A DNA stretch of 64,000 nucleotides from Desulfosudis oleivorans (GTDB taxonomy: Bacteria; Desulfobacterota; Desulfobacteria; Desulfobacterales; SURF-7), in assembly GCA_020723325.1 (NCBI GenBank), contig DYJD01000011.1, forward strand, positions 139,373 to 203,372, given 5' to 3'. The position numbers and the translations under genes were made by a program. Shown here one piece after another: positions 35,966 to 45,100 of this stretch. Under the pieces are notes generated by a model. The model did not search any database. It was not told where the DNA came from and saw only the letters and a list, made by a program, of their open reading frames with translations. Positions within the stretch are counted from its first letter, which is position 1; every line of letters starts with the position of its first letter.

Positions 35966-38392
35966 ATGGAAAAAGCCAAGTCGGGAAAATTTTCCATGGA
36001 TGTGGAAAAAGATGTGCGCATCGGCGTTTATGTGTGCCGGTGCGGTCTTAATATTGCCCAAAGCGTGGATTGCGCCCAAACCGCCGGGTGGGCCGCCGGG
36101 CTCGGGGATGTGGTCCTCGGCAAAGACATTGCCTATGCCTGCTCAGAGCCGGGTCAGAAGGAAATCGAAACCGATATCCTGGAAAATCATCTGAACCGGA
36201 TCGTTATCGCTTCCTGCTCGCCGCGCCTGCATGAACCGACCTTTCGGCAGTTGCTGAAAAACGCCGGCCTGAATCCGTTTTTGATGGAAATGGCCAACCT
36301 GCGCGAACAATGCAGTTGGGTGCACATGCAGGATACCGCCGCCGCCACCCGCAAGGCCATGGATCTGGTGGCTATGGCCGTGGCCCGGGCCCGGCTGCTG
36401 ACGCCCCTTTATGCGGAAGTACTGCCCCTGACCAAGCGCACCCTGGTCATCGGCGGCGGCATTGCCGGGATCCAGACCGCCCTGGATCTGGCCGACAATG
36501 GTTATGAAGTGGCCCTGGTGGAAAAAGGGCCTTCCATCGGCGGGGTCATGGCCCAGATCGACAAGACCTTTCCCACCATGGACTGCTCCATCTGAATTCT
36601 GGGGCCCAAGATGACGGATGTCGGTCGACATCCCCGGATTACATTGCATGCCCTGAGCGAAGTGGTGGAAGTGAACGGGACCGTGGGCAATTTTACGGCC
36701 CGCATCGTGAAAAAAGCCCGTTATGTGCGGGAAAAGGACTGCACTTCCTGCGGTGAATGCGTCAAAGTCTGTCCGGTGGTCTATCCGGATGAATTCAACG
36801 TGGGCCTGTCCTCCCGCAAGGCTGTTTACAAGCCTTTTCCCCAGGCCGTGCCGGCTTCCTATCTGATCAACATGGACGAATGCCTGGGACGGGGCTGTTC
36901 CAAATGCCTGGATGTCTGCGACAAGAAATGCATCGACTTTCATATGTCCGATGAGGAAGTCCACGAACAGGTGGGCTCCATTGTGGTGGCCACGGGCTTT
37001 GAACCCTATGATCCTAGGGAAATGGATGAGTACGGCTATACCCGTTTTCAAAACATCATCACCAGCCTGGAACTGGAACGCCTGGTGAACGCCGGCGGCC
37101 CCACCAAGGGCGAACTGGTCCGGCCCAAGGACCGCAAGCACCCCGCTTCCATCGGCTTTATCCAGTGCGTGGGTTCCCGTTCCAAACAAAAAGGGGGCGA
37201 GTACTGCTCCAACATCTGCTGCATGAACACCATCAAAAGCGCCCTGGTGTTGAAGGAACACAACCCGGACCTGACCATCAAGGTCTTTTACATCGATATT
37301 CGCGCCTTTGGCAAAGGCTTTGAAGACCTGTACAACCGCAGCCGCAAACTAGGGGTCCAGTACCTGCGCGGCCTGCCCGGTACAGTGGAAGAACTACCCG
37401 ACGGCAGCCTGCGGGTGGCCGTGGAAAACATGGCCACTGCCAAGGTGGAATTCCATGACCTGGAAATGCTGGTTTTGGCCCTGGGCATGCAACCGGCCCC
37501 CGGCGCTCGCAAACTCCAGGAGATGCTGGGCCTGCAATTGACCCCGGACGGTTTTTTCCTGGAGGCCCATCCCAAACTCCAGCCCGTGGATGCCGCCACC
37601 CGGGGGGTGTTCTATGCCGGTTGCGCGGAAAGTCCCAAGGACATCAAGGAATCCGTCACCCAGGGCTCGGCCGCCGCGGCCCGGGCCGTGCGTTTGATGC
37701 ACAAGGGCGAGATCGCCACCGAACCCATCACTTCCGAGATCCTGGCCCAACACTGCAAATCCTGCGGCAAATGCGCCGAGGTCTGCCCCTATCACGCCAT
37801 CAGCGTGGATGTGAAGCGCAAGACCCCTGCCGTGGTGAATTCAGCCGCCTGTTCCGGCTGCGGTACCTGCGCCGCGGAATGCGTTTTCGGCGCCATCTCC
37901 ATGAACCATTTCACCGACGACCAGATCAATCATCAGACCGACGCCCTTTTGGCGGAAAATCCCTGGGAAAAAGTGGTGGCTTTTGCCTGCAACTGGTGCT
38001 CCTATGCCGGCGCGGATTATGCCGGCGTGTCGCGCCTGCAGTATCCGCCCAGTGTGCACCTGATCCGGACCATGTGTTCCGGCCGGGTGGATGAAAAGTT
38101 CATCTGGCACGCCTTTCAAAAAGGCGCGCCGGTAGTGCTGGTGAGCGGCTGCCATATCGGTGACTGCCACTACATCAATGCCAACCACTGGACCGAAAAA
38201 CGCGTAGCCAAGGTTCGCAAAAAAATGGAGAAACTGGGAATCCGGCCGGAACGGCTGCAACTGGAATGGATCAGCGCCGCCGAAGGCATCCGCTTTGCCA
38301 AGGTGATGACCGCCATGGAAGCCCTGCGGCAAACGGTAACCGCCGCGGAAATCGCCGAAACTGTCAGCGCCATAGAAAGTAGGCAACAATGA
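35966..38392 (+). CDS. hdrA: HdrA-MvhD fusion selenoprotein (in-frame TGA read as Sec210)
   Basis: With the TGA at 36593-36595 read as selenocysteine the gene encodes 808 residues. It opens with the HdrA N-terminal domain (VRIGVYVCRCGLN). An FAD site follows (LVIGGGIAGIQTALDLA), then FPTMDCSI-U-ILGPKMTDVGRHP, where other HdrA proteins carry Cys or Sec. Ferredoxin motifs are CTSCGECVKVCP, CSKCLDVCDKKC, CKSCGKCAEVCP and CSGCGTCAAEC. A C-terminal MvhD domain ends it (FACNWCSYAG, GCHIGDCHYINAN). The frame is maintained across the TGA and homology continues without gap. GAGGG lies 5 bases before the ATG at 35966; an ATG at 35954 is an alternative. HdrA bifurcates electrons at its FAD; here MvhD is fused and would couple it to a donor. 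It follows the HdrC-HdrB fusion by 14 bases. Confidence 0.9.
36593..36633 (+). promoter_or_regulatory. Selenocysteine TGA codon and bacterial SECIS-like hairpin
   Basis: Directly after the in-frame TGA lies a perfect hairpin: GGATGTC (36616-36622), loop GGTC (36623-36626), GACATCC (36627-36633). The GGTC apical loop equals that of the Escherichia coli fdhF SECIS. The loop begins 27 bases after the TGA, somewhat further than in fdhF but inside the range known for bacteria. The reading depends on SelB binding; sel genes are not in the window. Confidence 0.82.
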
Positions 38393-38519
38393 TAAAGCTG
38401 GTTATAAAATCAGCTGGCCGATTGCGGCAACGGCAGCCCCGCCCGGCAAGTTAGGTGGGCTCCCCTCAGTATGGGCAAAATGCTTACGAGCCGTTTTTCG
38501 GCCCTAAAAAGCTAGTTTT

Positions 38520-38544
38520 AAGACCTAAAGACGGTCTTGTTTTG
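38520..38544 (+). terminator. Possible terminator after the Kor/Hdr operon
   Basis: AAGACC and GGTCTT form a 6-bp stem with a 7-base loop, followed by GTTTTG, about 130 bases after the hdrA stop. The T run is short, so confidence is limited. The stretch 38393-38575 otherwise shows GC-rich unstructured sequence and no gene. Confidence 0.4.
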
Positions 38545-38575
38545 AAGTCGAATTCTTGACTGGAGTGCATTCAGC

Positions 38576-39553
38576 TTGGTCCGACCCAATGTCATTGGCT
38601 TTTTTTCATTAAAACAGATAGATATCCAAGAAGCGGTTTTTGACGTAACCTTCTTTCTGTTTACTTTCACGATACTGGAGTTTGAATGTTTAAATGGTAC
38701 CCAGTTATTGTCCCATATCAGTTATCCGCTGGCCTTGTTCCTGATCTTTATGATCAATGCTTCAATCACCTTCAACATGGCCCAGGTCAGGAATCGATAC
38801 CACGCATATGCCAACCGACTGTTGACCCTGGCCATCCTCATCATATTCGGTCTTACCGCCTTGATGATCGATCTTTACACCCCCTACATCCTCAAGTTAT
38901 GCGGCATCATCCCAACCGACTTTAAAACGGCCCTTGCCTATTTGATTGCCGTGATCGCGTTTTTATGGGGGGGGTTCTGGGGCGAATGGAGGTTTGGCAG
39001 CGATCCAGCCCCCCATGATCATCAACTAAAACAGAGATGGTATTCTTCTAGACATCCCATCCTTTTCATTGCCCTGCTGCCAATGGCCTATGCATCTCTG
39101 ATGGCGGCCTTGGCAGTATGGTATGTCGAGGTACAGATGTTGATTAAAGTGATGGTTTCGCTGCTATTTATTTTGCTGTCTACTCTCGGGCTGCGACAGT
39201 TGTATCGCTCTTTGGCTCGCTTGCTAGCAAATTACCGGCCAAAGCTTACTCTGGATTTGCCCTCCAAGCTCATCCGGTCATTAAAGATTTTATCCAAAGG
39301 GATTGCTTATATCCTAATGGCGATTTTGATCAGCATCCTCAGTGAGATATATATCTACTCATATATTGCGATCATGCATCGGAACGATTATACACCGGAT
39401 ATTTTCCGGCTTTTTTTTATTTTGGTGGCAACCGGTCTATTGCCTTACCGCTTGATTATTGCATTTGAACCGCCGATAAATATCATCAATCTGTTAATCG
39501 GAGGGATCGTTTTTTCCCTGTTTGTCCAATCGGCTTTTATTGCCGTAGGTTAA
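38576..39553 (+). CDS. Multi-pass membrane protein of unknown function
   Basis: The 325-residue product is strongly hydrophobic, with about seven or eight predicted membrane spans (for example SYPLALFLIFMINASITF, LLTLAILIIFGLTALMI, ILMAILISILSEIYIYSYIA). Short charged loops follow, such as GEWRFGSDPAPHDHQLKQRW. I do not recognise a family and see no catalytic motif. The start is a TTG with GGAG 10 bases upstream; no ATG lies nearby in frame, so the exact N-terminus is uncertain. It stands alone between the Hdr operon and decayed gene fragments, and its base composition is lower in GC than the operon before it. It may be an accessory gene. Confidence 0.6.
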   Translation: MVRPNVIGFFSLKQIDIQEAVFDVTFFLFTFTILEFECLNGTQLLSHISYPLALFLIFMINASITFNMAQVRNRYHAYANRLLTLAILIIFGLTALMIDLYTPYILKLCGIIPTDFKTALAYLIAVIAFLWGGFWGEWRFGSDPAPHDHQLKQRWYSSRHPILFIALLPMAYASLMAALAVWYVEVQMLIKVMVSLLFILLSTLGLRQLYRSLARLLANYRPKLTLDLPSKLIRSLKILSKGIAYILMAILISILSEIYIYSYIAIMHRNDYTPDIFRLFFILVATGLLPYRLIIAFEPPINIINLLIGGIVFSLFVQSAFIAVG

Positions 39554-39616
39554 ACTCCAATGAGTTGATCCTGTTTAATCCAAAAGCTGCTCTCGCCTTC
39601 TAAATGGACGGACATG

Positions 39617-39700
39617 GGTTGCAGTGACGTTGCCCGTCTGGGGACATTGCCAGGGAAGCGGCAGCAAGCCCTATGAGGTCCGCATTGAATCCATGGATAA
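39617..39700 (+). pseudogene. Remnant of a SWIM zinc-finger protein
   Basis: Fragments in two frames match the start of SWIM-domain proteins: KWTDMGCSD, then after a frame change WGHCQGSGSKPYEVRIES. The pattern WGxCQGSGSxPYxVxI is characteristic of that family. The CxCxnCxH zinc-binding part does not follow, so this is a truncated, frameshifted relic. From 39700 to 39860 only short broken frames are seen. Confidence 0.6.
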
Positions 39701-39859
39701 TTCTCTATCCCATGATAATCAAAAATCTTATACCACAAATCATAAACAAAAACTTGATGTTTGTGATGGATATTCTTGGCAAACGTTTTTTTATCGGCAC
39801 CCGCCGGGAAAACACGGCCATACCAGCGTTGCCGGATGGTCTGGCGCGCTTTTTTTAGG

Positions 39860-40490
39860 AACTAGAGGCGCTGGATTTGAACGTTGAGGAGCGGGCCTTG
39901 TACCAATGTACCCTGGGCAGGCGCTTTTGAAACCCCCTCGGTACGCACCAAATTGATCGCCCTGTTCCAGCATAACTTAAGTTCTGCAGACGAGGGGCTG
40001 GAAGCCGTGGAACCCGATGTTCATCTGGTGGCTGACCTCATCGCCCTCAGCAGCGTCATTCCCGATCAGACCAAAGCAACCGCCCGCAGCGTGGTTGACA
40101 AGGTGGTTGCAAAACTGATGAAAAAGCTCGAAGAACCCCTGGGTTCGGCCATAACCGGCGCGGTGAACCGGCAATCCGCAAGGCGCCGTCCGCGACTTGC
40201 GGAGATCGCCTGGAACCGAACCATCCGGGCCAATTTACAGCATTATCAACCTATCTATCGAACCATCATCCCCGAGCAATTGAACGGCTAGGGCCGCAAA
40301 TCAAGGCGCTTGCAACGGGATATCATTCTGGCTATCGACCAAGGCGGCTCCATGGCTTCTTCGGTGGTTTATTCCAGCATTTTCGGCGCGGTTATGGCAC
40401 CCAAAACCTGATCGCTGCCGGCGTGCAGTTCATTGTGCTTCTGGCCTTGAGCGACGAAGGCGCCCCATGTATGACAAAGTGCAAATGGCC
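39860..40490 (+). pseudogene. Decayed VWA (CoxE-like) domain protein
   Basis: The open stretch 39884-40291 encodes the part before a von Willebrand A domain (AVEPDVHLVADLIALSSVIP, RRRPRLAEIAWNRTIRANLQ, HYQPIYRTIIPE). A TAG stop follows. The same frame then continues RDIILAIDQGGSMASSVVYS, where the metal site DxSxS has become DQGGS, up to a TGA stop. A last piece, LIAAGVQFIVLLALSDEGAP, fits the C-terminal end of such proteins, implying an internal deletion. VWA and SWIM genes usually sit together with MoxR-type ATPases, so this is the ruin of one locus. Confidence 0.7.
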
Positions 40491-40542
40491 CCTCATTGCA
40501 TGAATATTGGGATTGCCACATATTAGGTCAATCTATAAAATT

Positions 40543-40579
40543 TGACAATTTTTGTCATAAAAATGCCAAACTTTGTCAT
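40543..40579 (+). promoter_or_regulatory. Possible activator-binding site upstream of sigma-54 promoter
   Basis: TGACA-ATTTT-TGTCA (40543-40557) is a perfect 5-bp inverted repeat. A second TTTGTCAT half-site lies 21 bases after the first, about two helical turns. The position about 100 bases before the sigma-54-like promoter is usual for enhancer-binding activators. Motif-based inference only. Confidence 0.4.
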
Positions 40580-40652
40580 TCATTTCATCCCCAAATTCGG
40601 ATCAATCCCCCAATGATTATTGAATAGACCAGTTAATTTTTTTTCTAAGGGA

Positions 40653-40668
40653 TTGGCATGCCTTTTGC
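40653..40668 (+). promoter_or_regulatory. Sigma-54-like promoter
   Basis: TTGGCATGCCTTTTGC matches the -24/-12 consensus TTGGCACG-N4-TTGC at 11 of 12 defined positions with exact GG-to-GC spacing. The leader to the transglutaminase-like gene at 41009 would be about 330 bases. It may drive that gene and possibly the large secreted proteins that follow. Confidence 0.55.
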
Positions 40669-40929
40669 GCTAATATGCGAAAAAGAATTGACTTACGAAA
40701 AAAAATCGCCACTCAAATTCTTTGGCATTGATAATATTTTTATATCGAGATTGTGGGTACTATTCTGGCGGTATTTTTAATAAAAAAATATAATTGACAC
40801 TTGCGGCCGCACAATGATAGAGGATATCCAAGTTTGATTCGCTGGGGGGGATAGAAGAGTCAAATAATTTAATAATAATTTTTCTACGATTTTTTTCGTA
40901 AGGCAAAAAGCATTTATTTTTCCCCCCTT

Positions 40930-40948
40930 AAATAATAATAATAATAAT
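40930..40948. repeat. Short TAA/AAT microsatellite
   Basis: Six tandem AAT units lie about 60 bases before the ATG at 41009. Copy-number change could alter promoter or leader spacing; this is speculation. Confidence 0.6.
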
Positions 40949-41008
40949 GAATATCACGCGGGTTGAATTGCGTGTTTTTTAGTACCAGTAAATAAACGGT
41001 GTTAACTG

Positions 41009-41896
41009 ATGCGGCCCCAAAAACCTTTTGTGATTATTGCTATTATCATCCTCGGTATCTCCGCCGTATGGATCTACCAAAGTTCACGCAAGGGGGATCT
41101 GGAAAAAGCTTACAACCAGCCGCGTCTGGTGCGCTACGCCTTCACCGTCACCAACACCACCAATCAGTTGATCAAGTCCGCCGAATTAAAAGTACGGGCG
41201 CCGGTGCTGCGCACCCCCAGCCAAAAATGTGGCGAAATTACCGCATCCCAGACTTTTGAAACCCTGAAAGACAAAGTGGGCAACCAGGTGTTGCGCTTTA
41301 CCCTTGCCGACCTGCCGCCCTTCGGCAGCCGCATAATCACCGTGTCCGTGGATCTGATGATGGCTCAGGCCCCGGTAAGGACCGACCTGGACGAGCGTTC
41401 CGTCTGGCTGGCCGCCGAGCCCTTTGTGGAGGCGGACGATACCGAAATCAAGGCCGAGGCCCAAAAACTGACGGCAGGGGACCCCCAGGCCGTTGCGGCC
41501 AAGATCAATGCCTGGACTGCGGATCACATCACTTACGCCGGTTATGTGGCCAATGAGCGGGGGGCGCGCTATGCCTTCAAGAACCGCAAGGGCGATTGCA
41601 CGGAATACATGGATCTGTTCGTGGCTCTGAGCCGGGCCGCGAGCATTCCGGCCCGGGGGCTTGGCGGTTTTATCTGCCCGGAAAGCGCCAACCTGACGCC
41701 GGCCGGGTATCACAACTGGGCCGAGTTTTACGACGGCAAGACCTGGCAGCCGGCCGACCCCCAGAACCGCATGTTCATGACCAAGGCACGGGATTACGTG
41801 GTCATGCGGATCATCAGTCCGGCTTTGGAAGATCCGGCCATGGGTTTCGACCGTTTCGAGGTCAAGGGCGAGGGACTGAAGGTTAGTATGGATTAG
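41009..41896 (+). CDS. Membrane-anchored transglutaminase-like protein
   Basis: The 295-residue protein has an N-terminal membrane anchor (residues 7-23, FVIIAIIILGISAVWIY), a beta-rich region, and a transglutaminase-like cysteine protease/transferase domain in the C-terminal half. The triad is visible: Cys in RKGDCTEYMDLFVALSR, His in GYHNWAEFY, Asp in WQPADPQN. Bacterial members often cleave or modify peptides in the periplasm or on secreted proteins. The following genes encode very large secreted proteins, so a role in their processing is possible but inferred. The ribosome site (CGGTG) is weak. A 9-bp minisatellite starts at its stop codon. Confidence 0.82.
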   Translation: MRPQKPFVIIAIIILGISAVWIYQSSRKGDLEKAYNQPRLVRYAFTVTNTTNQLIKSAELKVRAPVLRTPSQKCGEITASQTFETLKDKVGNQVLRFTLADLPPFGSRIITVSVDLMMAQAPVRTDLDERSVWLAAEPFVEADDTEIKAEAQKLTAGDPQAVAAKINAWTADHITYAGYVANERGARYAFKNRKGDCTEYMDLFVALSRAASIPARGLGGFICPESANLTPAGYHNWAEFYDGKTWQPADPQNRMFMTKARDYVVMRIISPALEDPAMGFDRFEVKGEGLKVSMD

Positions 41897-42095
41897 TTTA
41901 ATTAGTTGGATTGGTTTCATTGGTTTCATTGGTTTGATTAGTTGGATTAGTTGGATTAGTTGGATTGGTTTGATTGGTTGGATTGGTTGGATTGGTTGGA
42001 TTGGTTGAATCCACAATAACCAATAGAACCAATAGAACCAATTAAACCAAAGTTTTAAATAACCAATAGAACGAATAAAACCAATAAAACTATTT
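41894..42095. repeat. 9-bp-period minisatellite, forward then inverted array
   Basis: Units of the type GGATTGGTT/TGATTGGTT repeat from 41894 to about 42008. From 42017 to 42095 the complement type (AACCAATAGAACCAATAG) follows. The two arrays can pair into a long imperfect hairpin between the transglutaminase-like gene and the 2163-residue protein gene. Confidence 0.85.
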
Positions 42096-42126
42096 TTATA
42101 AAACCCTTTTTTTTGGAAAGACAACC

Positions 42127-45100
42127 ATGAACCGACCACATTTTAAATCGATTCTGATGCTGATCAGCTTTTTGCTCCTGGGCCTTGTGCCGGTCCAAGC
42201 CTGGGCTGCCGAAAGCCTGTGCGCCGAGGTCAAGATAGAGATCAAGCAGGAGCTCAGCCTGGAGCGCCAGGCCTTCGACGCCCACATGCGCATCAACAAC
42301 GGTCTTTCCAATATTTCCCTTGATCACGTCAAGATCGTGGTCAATTTCATGGACGAGAACAACAACCCGGTGACAGCCAGTTTTGATCCCAATGCCGACC
42401 CCAGCACCACCCGTTTTTTCATCCGGGTGGATTCCATGGAGAACATCACCGATGTGGACGGCCAGGGGGTGGTTTCCCCCTCCACCTCGGCGGACATTCA
42501 CTGGCTGATCATTCCCACCCAGGGCGCGGCCGGCGGCCAGATCCAGGGCAAGCTCTACTATGTGGGCGCCACCCTTACCTATCAACTGGGGGGTGAAGAA
42601 AACGTGACCCAGGTGACCCCGGATTACATCTATGTCAAACCCCTGCCGGATCTGGCCCTGGATTATTTCATGCCCGAGGATGTCTATGGCGACGACGCTT
42701 TTACCGATGCCATCGAGCCGCCGGTGCCCTATGCCCTGGGCCTGCGGGTGAAGAACATCGGCCAGGGTATTGCCCGCAATGTCAAGATCGAGTCGGCCCA
42801 GCCCAAGATCATTGAAAACAAGCAGGGCCTTTTGGTGGGTTTTGTGATCGAATCCTCCGAGGCCAACGGCAAGATCGCGCCGGCCTCCCTGCTGGCGGCC
42901 CTGGGGGACATTGCCCCGGAGAGCGCCGGCACGGCCCGCTGGATCATGACCACCACCCTGTCCGGCAGGTTCACCAACTTCACGGCCTCCGTGGCCCATG
43001 CCAATGAGCTGGGCGGGGACCTGACTTCCCTGATCAAAACCGAGAATCTCAAGCCCCACACCCTGGTGCGCGACGTGCTCACCGATTTGCCCGGCCGGGA
43101 CGGAATAAGAGATTTTCTGGCCAAGGACGGCTCTCTTTTCAAACTGTATGAGAGCAGCGGCGTTGACACTCAGGTGGTGGATTTTTCCGGGGATTCCAGT
43201 CTTACGCCGGCAGGCGCCTCCGGCACCACCACGAATTTCACCCTGACCACCACGGCCAATGCCGGGTTCAGTTACATTTGCCTGTCCGACCCCCATGCCG
43301 GTAGTCGTATCCTCAAAGGCGCGGTGCGCTCCGACGGCAAGCTCATCAAGCCCGAAAACGCCTGGCTTTCCAAGACCCGAAAGGCTGATCCGGCCGCGGG
43401 CTGGAACTATTTCGTGAACCTGTTCGACGCCCAGGGCACATCTTCATATACCCTGACCTTTGATGATCCCGGCAACCTGCCCCAGGCCCCGGTTCTGGGC
43501 TATATCGCCGACCATGCCGGCGTGGAAGGGCAGCAGCTCGGCTTTTTGGTGGAGGCCTCGGACCCCAACGGCACCGTACCCAAACTTACCGCCGAGGCCC
43601 TGCCGGCCGGCGCCACCCTCACCGACAGCGGTAACGGCAGCGCCGTATTCGACTGGACCCCCAATTCCGGCCAGGCCGGCACTTACACCATCACCTTCAA
43701 GGCCTCGGACGGGGTCTTGTCTTCCACCCGCCGGGCCGTTGTCAGCATTCATTCCCTGGGGGACAGCGACGGCGACGGCCTGCCCGACAGTTGGGAAATG
43801 GCCCATTTCGGCACATTGGACCGGGACGGCACCGGCGATTTTGACGGCGACGGCATTTCCGATCTGGATGAATTTTTAAACGGCACGGATCCCGAGCGGG
43901 CCGACCATGCCCCCAGCGTGCCCCTGATCATTTCCCCAGCCGCGGGCGCTGAAGTGGATACCCTCTTGCCCCAATTGACCGTGGAAAACAGCACGGATGC
44001 CGACGGCGACCCCATCACCTATGAGTTCCAGGTGTTCAGCGATGAAAGCCTGGCCGAGCCGGTGGCGGTTCAAACCGGTATCGCCGCCGGCAACAACCAG
44101 ACCTCCTGGACCGTAACCGTTGCTTTAGCGGATAACACGACCTATATCTTCAGGGTGCGGGCCTGCGATCAAGCCTCCCGCAGCCTGTGGGCCTACGGCC
44201 GCTTCATGGTCAACACGGCCAATGATACGCCCTCTGTCCCCTTGCCTTGCGACCCGGCCCAGGGCCGCATGGTGGACACCCTCACGCCGGTGCTCACCGC
44301 CATGGCCGCCGGCGATGCGGACAACGACAGCCTTGCCTATACTTTTGAGATTTACGATAGCGCGGACATGGCCAACCTCTTGACCACCGGACCCGGCATG
44401 CTCACCGACGCCGGCCGGCGGGTGGTTTTCGCGGTCACGGATGCGGTCCTCGCTGACCAGGCCACCTATTATTGGAAGGTCTTTGTGAGCGACGAGCACG
44501 GCCTGGAAAACGCAAGCGACATCATGGCCTTTACCGTCAACCTGGCCGACCATGCCCCCACGGCCCCCGGCATCATTTTGCCGGCCCCGGGCAGCGAGGT
44601 GACCGCCCTTTCCGTGGACATTACCGTGACAAATTCCCTGGATGCGGACGGCGATGCCCTGACCTATGAGTTTGAGCTGGACACCCAGGCGGACTTTAAC
44701 AGCCCGGCCAAGCGGGTCTCCGGCCCCCTCCCGGCCGGCGATGTGGAAACCATGTTTGCGGTGACCGGCCTGTCCGACAACACCCGCTACTATCTCAGGG
44801 TGCGGGCCGATGACGGCCTGGCCCCAGGCCCCTTCAGCTTCAGCAGCTTTTTTGTCAACACGGTCAACAACCTGCCGGCAACCCCGGTGGTCAAGAACCC
44901 GGACGAACTGGCCTGGACCACCACCCTTGCGCCCACCCTGGGTGTGGGTCCGGCCAAGGATGTGGATGAAGATGAACTCACCTATCATTTTGAGATCTAT
45001 GATGACGCGGACCTGACCCAACTGATCCAAGCCGGGGACGCCGCTGATCCTGAATGGGTCGTGCCCCAGGCACTCACCGTGAACACCCGCTATTACTTCC

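Larger units (their letters stand above)
40491..41008. other. AT-rich intergenic regulatory region
   Basis: About 520 bases of AT-rich sequence without a plausible gene. It contains a palindrome and half-site (40543-40579), a sigma-54-like promoter (40653-40668), a TTGACA box at 40794-40799 with only a poor -10, homopolymer-rich tracts and a short TAA microsatellite (40930-40948) just before the transglutaminase-like gene. Confidence 0.6.

Noticed and set aside
36593-36611. Frameshift or nonsense mutation splitting hdrA into two genes
   Set aside because: The frame and family homology continue directly through the TGA, the codon sits at the conserved Cys/Sec position and a SECIS-like hairpin follows, so selenocysteine is the better reading.
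38393-38575. Riboswitch upstream of the membrane protein gene
   Set aside because: The GC-rich stretch has no recognisable aptamer core; only a weak terminator-like hairpin could be supported.
42055-43296. 413-codon minus-strand frame overlapping the start of the large repeat protein
   Set aside because: Shadow of the plus-strand gene; it even reads through the minisatellite and has no ribosome site or family match.
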